A DNA stretch of 64,000 nt from Fidelibacterota bacterium (GTDB lineage Bacteria > Pseudomonadota > Alphaproteobacteria > Rhodospirillales > Rhodospirillaceae): contig CANJPQ010000018.1 in the NCBI GenBank assembly GCA_947476275.1, positions 1 through 64,000 of the forward strand, given 5' to 3'. Position 1 is the stretch's first letter; each line of letters opens with the position of its first letter. The notes under the pieces are model-generated. The model searched no databases. It saw nothing but the letters and a program-made list of their open reading frames with translations, and was not told the DNA's origin. The position numbers were made by a program, and so were the translations under genes. Shown here one piece after another: positions 38,327 to 46,512 of this stretch.

Positions 38327-39148
38327 ATGTCCCAGCGCATTGCCGTCATCGGTACGGGCTTCACGCCAGCGGGCACCAATTCGCCGCCCGCAGCGATTGC
38401 CGCCGTGGCGGGGGCGGATTTCAAGCCGGAATTGGTGGAAACACGATACAGCGTGTTCCCCGGCACGCCCTTTGATCGCGGCCTTGCGGCGCTGGGCTAT
38501 CTCGACTGTGGGATCAAAGCCGCCGAAGACGGCTACGCCGGGATCTTCATCAACACCTTCGGCGACTACGGTATCAACGAATTGCGCTCCGCCGTGGCGA
38601 TTCCCGTGGTCGGCGCGGGCGAGGCGGCGATGGCGATGGCGTCCACGCTCGGTCGTCGCTTCGCCATTGTGACAATCTGGCCGACCACATTGCGTTTTAT
38701 TTTCGACGAACGCATCGCCAGCACCGGCATGGCCAGCCGCTGCACGGATGTGATCTCGGTGTTGGACGAAGACGAGATGAAAGGCCGCGGCGCGGCGGAC
38801 GATCCGGTGGCGCAGATGCGCGCCGGCAAAGCGGCGGTGATCGATCGCATCGTGAAAGCCGCCGAAGGGGCGCTGTCGCGCGGCGCGGATACCATCGTGC
38901 TGGGGTGTACCTGCATGGCGCCGGTTGCCGGGCAGATTGCGGCACGCGTGCCGGTGCCGGTCGTCGATCCGATGACGGCGGGGTATAAGTTCACCGAAGC
39001 GATGGTGGCGCTGAAACTTCTGCAGAGCCCGGTAGCCTATCCGCGCGCCGCATCGGATCGGCTCGCCGCGGTCGGAAAATTGCTCAGCGACGGCACGCTA
39101 CCGGCGAGCGATCCGGACTGCGACGTCTGCGTTATCGCGGCGGAATAG
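38327..39148 (+). CDS. Asp/Glu/hydantoin racemase family protein lacking the first catalytic Cys
   Basis: The 273-residue protein starts RIAVIGTGFTPAGTNSPPAA and has the two-lobed racemase fold: AGIFINTFGDYGINELRSAV, IPVVGAGEAAMAMASTLGRR and ADTIVLGCTCMAPVAGQI. Family racemases use two cysteines. The second is present (Cys194, GCTCM), but the first position is Thr77 in NTFGDYG, where hydantoin racemases have Cys. One-Cys members of this superfamily include decarboxylases and isomerases, so racemase activity should not be assumed. No signal peptide is present, unlike the upstream aminotransferase with which it shares a transcript. Confidence 0.7.
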   Translation: MSQRIAVIGTGFTPAGTNSPPAAIAAVAGADFKPELVETRYSVFPGTPFDRGLAALGYLDCGIKAAEDGYAGIFINTFGDYGINELRSAVAIPVVGAGEAAMAMASTLGRRFAIVTIWPTTLRFIFDERIASTGMASRCTDVISVLDEDEMKGRGAADDPVAQMRAGKAAVIDRIVKAAEGALSRGADTIVLGCTCMAPVAGQIAARVPVPVVDPMTAGYKFTEAMVALKLLQSPVAYPRAASDRLAAVGKLLSDGTLPASDPDCDVCVIAAE

Positions 39149-39168
39149 CGCTGATTCGAGCAGAGTGT

Positions 39169-39825
39169 TTAGATCAAGCTGCGTGCGCCACCCACCCGAT
39201 GCGTCCGCGGCAAAGTCGGCCTGACGACCGCGGTCAGGGCCTGGGATTTGGCGATCACGAACTTGGCGCGGAATGGGATCCACCAGGACGGCACGCCGAG
39301 CGCCAGCTGCTCGCCGAGGTGATGGCGGAATAACATGTCGTCCATCAGCGCCTTGGTCGCGGGCGTGGTGTCGATATTCAGTCGCCGCAGCAGCACGGCG
39401 ATGGCTTCGTCGTGGGATTGGCGGTGCGGATGCAGGTTGCTGCGTTCAAGGTGTGAAATGATATCGAAGACCAGGCTGGAGACGAGGCGATCCTTCCGGC
39501 CCGCGACTTGATCCACTTTCTCCGCAATCTCGGCGAGAAGTTCCAGCGCGTCTTCGGCGTCGAACAGCGGTCGGATCAGTGCTGCTTCCTTGGCAACCGA
39601 AGCAGCGAAGTAATAGTCATCCAGAGGATGCATATCCAGCACTGCTCGGCGGCTATCATACATGAGAGCACAGTCCTCCAATGCGGCGTTCAACACGTCG
39701 CGCCAGGTCGGAAAGGTGGTGACTGTAGCCTTGCGGATGGAGACCAAGAACCGTTCGACAGCGCGCGACGCAGTGCACGTCCGAAGCGAGTATATTTGGC
39801 CGATCGTGTTCATTTGCGTTACCAT
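39169..39825 (-). CDS. Hypothetical protein, helical
   Basis: I take the ATG at 39825, giving 218 residues; an in-frame TTG at 39852 and ATG at 39813 are alternatives, and none has a clear ribosome binding site. The sequence is mostly helix-forming: FPTWRDVLNAALEDCALMYD, EDALELLAEIAEKVDQVAGR and SHDEAIAVLLRRLNIDTTPA, with a basic C-terminus. There is no signal peptide, membrane segment or motif I recognise. It is convergent with the racemase-family gene (20 bp) and divergent from the gene at 39915. Codon use matches the neighbours, so it is probably real. Confidence 0.55.
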   Translation of the reverse strand: MVTQMNTIGQIYSLRTCTASRAVERFLVSIRKATVTTFPTWRDVLNAALEDCALMYDSRRAVLDMHPLDDYYFAASVAKEAALIRPLFDAEDALELLAEIAEKVDQVAGRKDRLVSSLVFDIISHLERSNLHPHRQSHDEAIAVLLRRLNIDTTPATKALMDDMLFRHHLGEQLALGVPSWWIPFRAKFVIAKSQALTAVVRPTLPRTHRVGGARSLI

Positions 39826-39914
39826 ATGTAGTATCGCGACTTGTGATACCAACGCAAAGCCACGCCATATGGCTGCGTGTCACGCCTGTTAGGATGCCCG
39901 GGGAGGGTGGTTAA

Positions 39915-40592
39915 GTGGTTGAACGGCAACGGCGACATCCCGACGCGATCCTCGTGCGCGTGCGCGGCGCAACGGGGTTCGGGTTTACATATCTCTCGGA
40001 TGGCGACTTCAATCTCGCCGCCGATCACTTCCTGCTGCCGGCCGTGCAATTCTCCGGCACCGATGCCAACGATGCCGATCAGCGGCGCACGTTGGCGTAC
40101 GATTTCCTGTGGCGCTACTTCGCCAAGCCGCAGGCCAAGGAATTCTTCCGCGAGAACATCCGCTGGATCGTCGCGGCCGCAGCGCGCGAGAAATTCCGTG
40201 ACGAGGCAGAATTCGGACAGGTGCCGCGGGTGATGGTGATCGAGCGCCGCCACGACGACGACGGCATCGTGATCCGCGCCGCGCCCGAATATCTCGAGCA
40301 TAGCGGCTTTCCGCGCGCCGTGATCGTCGGGAAGCATAACTACGGCGGCGGCCCGGCGCACTTCTTCGACTCAGACAGTGAGTATGCGAAAGTAGGTCAG
40401 AGCAAGCCCAGCCAAGAAACATGGCTGCCGCAGATCATCTTCCGCCTCTACGACGAAACGCCATCGGTGGTGATGGGGATGCCCAAGCCGGGGAAAGGCA
40501 ATGACCTTGGCGTGGAGTGCGTCGCGCTGTCGTTCGGTAGCCGTGCGCGGCTCCATGAGCGCAAAGTCGCCAAGAAGCCGACGCGGAAGTGA
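39915..40592 (+). CDS. Hypothetical protein
   Basis: The GTG at 39915 is preceded by GGGAGG at ten bases; 225 residues. Segments of note are ILVRVRGATGFGFTYLSDGD, LAYDFLWRYFAKPQAKEFFR and RAVIVGKHNYGGGPAHFFDS, but I recognise no family. The protein is soluble, with no signal. It ends exactly where the convergent gene 40593-40997 ends (TGA/TCA back to back), and is divergent from the gene at 39825. The three genes together could be a small lineage-specific module. Confidence 0.5.
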   Translation: MVERQRRHPDAILVRVRGATGFGFTYLSDGDFNLAADHFLLPAVQFSGTDANDADQRRTLAYDFLWRYFAKPQAKEFFRENIRWIVAAAAREKFRDEAEFGQVPRVMVIERRHDDDGIVIRAAPEYLEHSGFPRAVIVGKHNYGGGPAHFFDSDSEYAKVGQSKPSQETWLPQIIFRLYDETPSVVMGMPKPGKGNDLGVECVALSFGSRARLHERKVAKKPTRK

Positions 40593-40997
40593 TCAGACCA
40601 GGTCGACGCGCGCGGTGATGTCAGCAGCGGCGATGCCCTTCGCCAGAATGAGCTTGATGAGGCGTGCGTCGAAGCTCTCGTCGTTTTCCGCCGACAGTGC
40701 GGATTCGAAGCGCCGCTCCCGGTCCGCCCGAACGTCGGCGCCGAATTCGCTCTCCGTATCGGCTGCGCCGATCACGCAGAACGACATGAGCGCCGCCGCT
40801 TCGGTCATGCGCCGATCCATGTAGTCTGAATCGGCGCCCACGGCCGCTTCCTCCTCTGTGGCCCAGCGATAGATCACGTAGCGCATGCCGTCGTCGACAT
40901 AGGCGGGGTTTACTTTCCCGGCGGCAAGGGCGGCATCGAGCAAGCGCAGGGCGCTGCGGCGCTTGCTGCCGAGTCCCAGTGTTTCCATCCAGCTCAT
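40593..40997 (-). CDS. Hypothetical protein
   Basis: 134 residues starting MSWMETLGLGSKRRSALRLL. The sequence includes VNPAYVDDGMRYVIYRWATE, DYMDRRMTEAAALMSFCVIG and FDARLIKLILAKGIAAADIT; it is acidic, probably helical and soluble. I recognise no domain. The upstream region (40998-41122) is shared with the divergent histidine kinase and contains three spaced CCATCAA repeats. Confidence 0.5.
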   Translation of the reverse strand: MSWMETLGLGSKRRSALRLLDAALAAGKVNPAYVDDGMRYVIYRWATEEEAAVGADSDYMDRRMTEAAALMSFCVIGAADTESEFGADVRADRERRFESALSAENDESFDARLIKLILAKGIAAADITARVDLV

Positions 40998-41010
40998 GAC
41001 AATCTGAATT

Positions 41011-41050
41011 CCATCAAAGACCGCAATCCATCAAGCCCATACTCCATCAA
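41011..41050 (+). promoter_or_regulatory. Three CCATCAA direct repeats in a divergent promoter region
   Basis: CCATCAA occurs at 41011, 41028 and 41044, spaced 17 and 16 bases, each with T just before it. Regular spacing near 1.5 helical turns in a spacer between divergent genes suggests a transcription-factor array. The binding protein is unknown. Confidence 0.45.
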
Positions 41051-41122
41051 TACGGTGGGATTATCGCATAGGGTTGGTTACATTTCCGCACGCGAACGCG
41101 CTTGAAGGGGCCAAGTCGACTG

Positions 41123-43960
41123 ATGGGCAGACTGCTTGAAGCGCGCGCTGTCCTGATCGCCCTGGCTGCCATATTTGCCGTCAGCGTTGCGGCCATGATG
41201 GGGCTGCAAATCAACCGCGCCTACCACGAAGCGGTGGAGCAAGGGTTCCGCGACGTCCGCAACCTGGCGAATACCCTCGCGCAGCACACCCACCAGTCGG
41301 TTTTGGGCGTGGATCTGGTGCTGCAAGGGCTTACCGCGCCGGAGCTTGTGCCGGTTCTGCTCGACCCGCAGCGCCAAACGCAAGCGTACGGCATTCTGCG
41401 GAGCCGTGCGCGCATCCTGCCGGGCGTGCTCGGGCTGATGGTGCTGACGGCCGACGGGCGCATTTTCAACAGCTCCAACGACCTTCCGCATATCGACATG
41501 TCCGCCCGACCGGAATTCTTGGCGTTGCGTGACGGGGCGGACGTCGTGCTGTCGCCGCCGACGATGGGGAAGGGCGGCACCAGCAAGGACCGCCCGGTCA
41601 TCGTCATGTCGCGGCGGATCGAGTCGCCGGACGGCAAATTCCTCGGCACGGTGGAAGCCAGCATCTCGATCGACTATTTCCTGGAGTTCTACGGCAATCT
41701 CGACATCGGCTCTCGCGGCGTGATCGGCGTTGTGCGTAAGGACGGTGTGGCTGTTATCCGGTATCCGTTTCAGGAGAGCCTGTATGGCCGCCCGCAAAAT
41801 ACATCCCCGATTTACCAGGCCTATAAGAAGACCGCAGGGCAGGGCGAGCTACTCTCGACGTATGTTTCTGACGGCATCGACCGTTTGACCGCCTATCGCG
41901 ATGTCGCGGACATCGACGTATTTGTCTCGGTCGGTTTGGCGGTCGACGACGTTTTGGCAGGATGGCGCCGCAGCGCGAGCATCGAAGGCGCCGCAGGCGC
42001 GGCGCTGATCCTGTTGATGGCGTCCCTGGTCTATATGGCCAATCGCTTTCTGACCGCACGCGAAGCGGCACGGCAAAATGTGACGGCGCGGCTCAACCAG
42101 CTTGCCGCGTCTTCTGCCGATATTGCCGCAATCCATACCGGAGCTGGCTTGGTCGACGGCATGCGCCGCATGGTGCAGGAATTAATTCCCGGCGGCCAAG
42201 CGGACGTGCGCTTTGGCACGGCGCGCGTCGGTGTCGGCCATGACGTTGCGGCGGCGCCGCAGCAGATCACCGTGCCTCTGCAGACCAAAGGCGGTCGCGT
42301 GCTCGGCACATTGCACGTTGCGCGGCCTGACGGTCCGCCGTTGACCGATCAGGATGTTGCGGTGCTCATGCAACTGGCGACCATCGGCACCGTGGCGCTG
42401 GAGAATGTCGAGTTACTCGCGGATAGCCAGCGGCTGACCGCGCAGGCTGAACGGGCTCGAGCCGAAGAAGCCGAAGCCCGTCGGCGTATCGAAGACGTGT
42501 TCGCGACCATGTCGGAAGGTGTGTACACCCTCGATCGCAAAGGGCGCTTTACGTTCCTGAACGATAATGCGGTGATGATGCTGCTGCGCCCGCGTGAAGA
42601 GCTTCAAGGCCGGGTCTGGTGGGAGGTCTATCCGCATATGCGGGAGTCCGAACTTCGCGCGGTCTTCACCCAGGTCGTCGAAAAGCAAGCGTCGGCGGAG
42701 TATGTGCTCGAATACGAAACCCACGAGGGCACGCAGTGGATGGACGTGCGCGTCTTCCCGACCAAGGACGGTTGCAGCGTGTATATTCGCGACATTACGC
42801 AGCGCATCGACACCGAAAGCAAGTTGCGCCAGGCGCAGAAGATGGAAGCCATCGGCCAGCTGACCGGCGGTATCGCGCACGATTTCAACAATCTGTTGAC
42901 GGTGGTGCTTGGCAACATCGACATGCTTGTAGAGTCGCTCCACACCAACCCGCGTATGAAGCACGTTGCGGAAGTCGCCCGTGATGCCGCATTGCGCGGC
43001 GCCACCCTCGTCGCGCGCTTGCTGGCGTTCGCGCGCCGTCAGGCGCTGGCGCCGCGGGCAGTCGACGTGAATGCGTTGACGCGGAACCTCGAGGATCTGC
43101 TGCGGCGGACCATCGGTGAGGCGGTGACCGTCATTATGAAGCGCGCGCCGGACCTGTGGCAGGCCAATATCGATCCGACCCAGATGGAGAACGCGCTTCT
43201 CAATCTTGCGCTCAACGCGCGTGATGCGATGCCCGCCGGCGGTGCGCTGACGATCGCGACATCGAATGCGCACCTCGATCCGGATGCGGGAGAAGATGCG
43301 CCGCCGCCCGGCGACTACGTGCTGGTGGAGGTGCGCGACACCGGCACCGGCATGAGCGAAGACGTCCGCAGCCGCGCGTTCGACCCGTTCTTCACCACCA
43401 AGCCTGTCGGTCAGGGGTCGGGGCTTGGGCTCAGCATGGTCTACGGCTTCGTGCGGCAATCGGGCGGTCACGTGCGGATTGAGAGCGACGTCGGCAAGGG
43501 CACCGCCATCCGAATGTATCTGCCGCGCGCGGGTGCTGCGGAGACGTTGGCTCCGGCACCTGCCGTTGCCACGCCAACGCCAGCCGGCCATGAGACGGTG
43601 CTGCTCGTGGAAGACGACGAACTGGTGCGCGAGCATCTATCGGTCACGCTGCAAGCGCTGGGGTATGCCATCATTCCCTGCGCCACCGGCCGTGAGGCCA
43701 TCGACATCGTCAGCGGTGGCGCGCAGGCCGATGTGCTGCTCACGGACGTTGTCCTCGGTGGCGGCATGAACGGCCATAGCGTCGCGGAGAAGATCAAGGA
43801 ACTCCGGCCCGATATGCCCGTGCTCTATATGTCGGGCTACACCGAGGACGCGATCATTCACGAAGGTAGACTCGATCCGGGCATCCATTTCATTTCCAAG
43901 CCCTTCCGTCGGCAGGAAATCGCGCGCAAACTGCGAGACGTGCTGTCGACGCATCGGTAA
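41123..43960 (+). CDS. Hybrid sensor histidine kinase with Cache, GAF-like, PAS and receiver domains
   Basis: The ATG at 41123 gives 945 residues; an upstream TTG at 41102 is possible. Order: membrane segment (about 9-29), periplasmic Cache/PDC-like domain (about 30-285, with RPEFLALRDGADVVLSPPTM and SISIDYFLEFYGNLD), second membrane segment (about 289-312), GAF-like region (about 325-445), PAS (about 465-575, FATMSEGVYTLDRKGRFTFL), HisKA with GQLTGGIAHDFNNLLTVVLG (phospho-acceptor His586), HATPase with NALLNLALNARDAMPAGG and GSGLGLSMVYGFVRQSGGHV, and a receiver domain with LLVEDDE (about 828) and phospho-acceptor Asp875. It likely senses a small extracellular ligand; no partner regulator is adjacent. 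Confidence 0.9.
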   Translation: MGRLLEARAVLIALAAIFAVSVAAMMGLQINRAYHEAVEQGFRDVRNLANTLAQHTHQSVLGVDLVLQGLTAPELVPVLLDPQRQTQAYGILRSRARILPGVLGLMVLTADGRIFNSSNDLPHIDMSARPEFLALRDGADVVLSPPTMGKGGTSKDRPVIVMSRRIESPDGKFLGTVEASISIDYFLEFYGNLDIGSRGVIGVVRKDGVAVIRYPFQESLYGRPQNTSPIYQAYKKTAGQGELLSTYVSDGIDRLTAYRDVADIDVFVSVGLAVDDVLAGWRRSASIEGAAGAALILLMASLVYMANRFLTAREAARQNVTARLNQLAASSADIAAIHTGAGLVDGMRRMVQELIPGGQADVRFGTARVGVGHDVAAAPQQITVPLQTKGGRVLGTLHVARPDGPPLTDQDVAVLMQLATIGTVALENVELLADSQRLTAQAERARAEEAEARRRIEDVFATMSEGVYTLDRKGRFTFLNDNAVMMLLRPREELQGRVWWEVYPHMRESELRAVFTQVVEKQASAEYVLEYETHEGTQWMDVRVFPTKDGCSVYIRDITQRIDTESKLRQAQKMEAIGQLTGGIAHDFNNLLTVVLGNIDMLVESLHTNPRMKHVAEVARDAALRGATLVARLLAFARRQALAPRAVDVNALTRNLEDLLRRTIGEAVTVIMKRAPDLWQANIDPTQMENALLNLALNARDAMPAGGALTIATSNAHLDPDAGEDAPPPGDYVLVEVRDTGTGMSEDVRSRAFDPFFTTKPVGQGSGLGLSMVYGFVRQSGGHVRIESDVGKGTAIRMYLPRAGAAETLAPAPAVATPTPAGHETVLLVEDDELVREHLSVTLQALGYAIIPCATGREAIDIVSGGAQADVLLTDVVLGGGMNGHSVAEKIKELRPDMPVLYMSGYTEDAIIHEGRLDPGIHFISKPFRRQEIARKLRDVLSTHR

Positions 43961-43976
43961 AACACGTGGGGTGGGC

Positions 43977-44171
43977 ATGGCGATCACACCGAAGCAAGCT
44001 CCGAAGCCCGCGCTTCCGCCGACACAGACCTGCGCGAAGTGCGGTGCGGTGTTCCGCTGGGAGCCACGCGATCCGACCGTCAAGAACTCCCCGTTGTCGG
44101 CGCACCTCTCCAAGCCGAGCGACACCTGCGACTGCGGCTACGGAACGCTCGCTCCGATCTTCGACGCGTGA
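43977..44171 (+). CDS. Small four-Cys protein, zinc-ribbon-like
   Basis: The ATG at 43977 (or a GTG at 43971) gives 64 residues. Two cysteine pairs, TCAKCG and CDCG, lie about 34 residues apart around FRWEPRDPTVKNSPLSAHLS. This arrangement suggests a small zinc-binding fold, but I recognise no family. It starts 16 bases after the kinase stop and could be read from the same transcript. Similar frames in other phases are shorter or lack the paired cysteines. Confidence 0.5.
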   Translation: MAITPKQAPKPALPPTQTCAKCGAVFRWEPRDPTVKNSPLSAHLSKPSDTCDCGYGTLAPIFDA

Positions 44172-44212
44172 AAGCCTATGGCGTTCGCGTCATGCGTTCG
44201 CGCGTCAGGCAA

Positions 44213-44268
44213 TTAGTTAGTATATTAACTAAGTAATATTGACATCTGGCACTTCGTGGAGTTAGTTA
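44213..44268 (+). promoter_or_regulatory. Operator of the ArsR-type regulator gene
   Basis: TTAGTTA (44213-44219), six bases, TAACTAA (44226-44232) form a perfect inverted repeat in an A+T-rich promoter. A third half-site TTAGTTA lies at 44262-44268, directly before the regulator ATG at 44274, where it would cover the ribosome binding region. This fits auto-repression by the encoded winged-helix dimer. Confidence 0.65.
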
Positions 44269-44273
44269 GTCGT

Positions 44274-44645
44274 ATGGCTAACAAACAAGCCTCTTTGGAT
44301 CTCGTTTTCGCGGCGCTCTCTGACGCGACACGCAGGGCTATCGTCATGCGCCTATGCAGGGAGCCGGCATCGGTAAGTGAGCTCTCGAAGCCATTTGCGA
44401 TGGCGATGCCGACCCTGCTGCAGCACGTCCGCGTCTTGGAGACGAGCGGACTCATTCAAACCGAGAAGATTGGCCGGGTCAGAACATGCTCGCTGCGTGC
44501 GGAAGTCATGGCGGCAACCGAGCAGTGGTTGGCACTTCAGCGGACGGTTTGGGCGCAAAGGCTCGACCGCATGGAATCCTATGTCTACGAACTGCAAGCG
44601 ACGGAGATGAAACATGTCAAACGCAAACGAAAAGGAAAGCAGTGA
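44274..44645 (+). CDS. ArsR-family transcriptional regulator
   Basis: The ATG at 44274 gives 123 residues. The winged-helix core is LDLVFAALSDATRRAIVMRL, ASVSELSKPFAMAMPTLLQH (recognition helix) and VRVLETSGLIQTEKIGRVRT, typical of ArsR regulators paired with SRPBCC proteins. No metal-binding CxC motif is present in the third helix, so the signal is probably not a metal. The last 32 bases overlap the next gene. A palindromic operator precedes it. Confidence 0.88.
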   Translation: MANKQASLDLVFAALSDATRRAIVMRLCREPASVSELSKPFAMAMPTLLQHVRVLETSGLIQTEKIGRVRTCSLRAEVMAATEQWLALQRTVWAQRLDRMESYVYELQATEMKHVKRKRKGKQ

Positions 44646-45111
44646 TCGAACCGCTTGGGCCCTCGATCGAGAGATCGTCTTATCGCGTGTTGTCGCGGCG
44701 CCGCGAAGTCTCGTGTTCAAAGCGTGGACCGATCCGCAGCATTTGCCTCAATGGTTCGGTCCCGCGGGGTTTAAGCTCGAGACGCAGGAGATCGATATTC
44801 GCGTGGGCGGTCGCTGGCGGTTTGTCTTCATCGCCCCGGACGGGACGCGATACGACAATCGAATGGTTTTCCTGAAAGTAGAAGCGCCGCGTCTTCTGGA
44901 GATGGATCACGGTGCCGATAGGGACGATGACCCGGGCAGGTTCCGCGTGATCGTCACATTTGATGAGCAGAGCAATGGGAAAACAGTCGTCACGCTGCGA
45001 CAGCTGCACCCGACCAGTGCGCAACGCGACGCGAAGATCGGCTTCGGCGCCGTCGAGTTCGGCCATCAGACGCTCGACAAGCTTGCACTCCACGTCGCGG
45101 CGATGGAGTGA
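44614..45111 (+). CDS. SRPBCC/AHSA1 domain protein
   Basis: The 165-residue protein is of the Bet v1-like AHSA1 family: LSRVVAAPRSLVFKAWTDPQ, LPQWFGPAGFKLETQEIDIR, GGRWRFVFIAPDGTRYDNRM and FDEQSNGKTVVTLRQLHPTS in family order, ending with the long C-terminal helix FGHQTLDKLALHVAAME. Such proteins bind small hydrophobic ligands. They are regularly encoded directly after an ArsR regulator, as here, where the frames overlap by 32 bases. Ligand and role are unknown. Confidence 0.88.
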   Translation: MSNANEKESSDRTAWALDREIVLSRVVAAPRSLVFKAWTDPQHLPQWFGPAGFKLETQEIDIRVGGRWRFVFIAPDGTRYDNRMVFLKVEAPRLLEMDHGADRDDDPGRFRVIVTFDEQSNGKTVVTLRQLHPTSAQRDAKIGFGAVEFGHQTLDKLALHVAAME

Positions 45112-45157
45112 GCGCGTCTGGTCTGATGTGTCGAGGAGGTTGAACCTCCATTGTCGA

Positions 45158-46414
45158 TCACGACGAGAAGCGGTCGAGGCCGAGACCCGTCATGTCGATC
45201 TCCGGTGCGCGGCCGGAGATCAGATCGGCAATCACCTTTGCCGAACCGCAGGCCATGGTCCACCCGAGGGTGCCGTGGCCGGTGTTGAGAAACAGATTGT
45301 CGTACCGTGTGCCGCCGATGATCGGAACGGAATCCGGCGTGGCGGGGCGAAGTCCGGCCCAGGCATTCACGCTGGAATAATCGGACGCGTGCGGAAATAG
45401 TTCGCGCGCGTTCCGCACCAAGGGTTCCACGCGCACGGGATTGAGGCTGGCGTCCCATCCTGCCAACTCGGCGGTGCCGGCCACCCGCATTCTGTGCCCC
45501 AGCCGCGAAAACACCATGTACCGCGTCTCATCGGTGATACTGACGCGCGGCGCGGCGTTCTCCTGCGCGATGTCGACCGTGATCGAATAGCCCTTGGCCG
45601 GGTAGATGGGTAGGTCGAGCCCCAATGGTCGCAACATCGCCGGTGCGTAGCTGCCCAGACAGACGACGATGCCGTCGGGCGTATAGCGATCGCGATCTGT
45701 GATGATGTCGGTGACGGCGCGGCCATGCGCCGATAGGCTCCGTATGGTCTCGCCGTAACGGAAGACGACGCCCAGGTTGCCTGCCAGGGTCGCGAGTTCC
45801 TCGGTAAAGCGATGCGCATCGCCACTTTCGTCCTCCGGGCTCATCAACCCGCCCGCCAGTGTGTGTGCATCTCGCAAGGCGGGTTCCGCGGCGACGCACT
45901 CTGCGGCGGTGAGAACATCTTGCGACAGGCCCAGGCTTGCGAGTTCAGCGGCGGTGGCCCGCCCCTCGGCGAATGAGTCGGCCGAGCGATAGATGTGCAG
46001 GATGCCGCGCAGCTCTTGTGCGTATTGGATATTGGTGTGCTGACGCAGCGCTTTCAGGACGGCGCGGCTGTACAGGGCAACGCGCAACGTCCGGTCCATG
46101 TTGATGCGAACGCGCGTGTCGGTGCAATTGCGCAGGAACCGCATACCCCATTTCCAGAGCGAGGGATCCCAGCGCCAGGGCTTAAACAGGAGGGGCGCAT
46201 CGGGGGCGAACATCCACCGGAACGCCTGGGAAGGCACCCCTGGGCCGGCCCAAGGCTTTGCGTGGCAGGCCGAGATCTGGGCGCCATTTGCAAAGCTGGT
46301 TTCCAGGCCCGGGCCCGCCTGGCGATCGATCACGACCACCTCGTGACCGGCCTCGGCGAGGAAGTACGCCGTGGTGGTCCCGACGACGCCGGCGCCAAGA
46401 ACCACGATCTTCAA
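45158..46414 (-). CDS. dadA: D-amino acid dehydrogenase (DadA-type FAD oxidoreductase)
   Basis: DadA oxidatively deaminates D-amino acids at the inner membrane, passing electrons to the respiratory chain. The 418-residue protein starts MKIVVLGAGVVGTTTAYFLA, the FAD Rossmann motif, and has GLETSFANGAQISACHAKPW, typical of DadA, with PIYPAKGYSITVDIAQENA, GLRPATPDSVPIIGGT and NLFLNTGHGTLGWTMACGSA near the C-terminus. No alanine racemase gene is adjacent. It is divergent from the NAD(P)HX repair gene with 98 bp between. Other D-amino acid or imino acid substrates are possible. Confidence 0.85.
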   Translation of the reverse strand: MKIVVLGAGVVGTTTAYFLAEAGHEVVVIDRQAGPGLETSFANGAQISACHAKPWAGPGVPSQAFRWMFAPDAPLLFKPWRWDPSLWKWGMRFLRNCTDTRVRINMDRTLRVALYSRAVLKALRQHTNIQYAQELRGILHIYRSADSFAEGRATAAELASLGLSQDVLTAAECVAAEPALRDAHTLAGGLMSPEDESGDAHRFTEELATLAGNLGVVFRYGETIRSLSAHGRAVTDIITDRDRYTPDGIVVCLGSYAPAMLRPLGLDLPIYPAKGYSITVDIAQENAAPRVSITDETRYMVFSRLGHRMRVAGTAELAGWDASLNPVRVEPLVRNARELFPHASDYSSVNAWAGLRPATPDSVPIIGGTRYDNLFLNTGHGTLGWTMACGSAKVIADLISGRAPEIDMTGLGLDRFSS

Positions 46415-46512
46415 AACGCGCTCCGGGAGTAGGGGACGGGGGTAGGGAGAACAGGATCGGCAAGGTAAGATCGTCGGGTCCAGCCGTCCACCCCTGTGGG
46501 ATCACGACTGCC

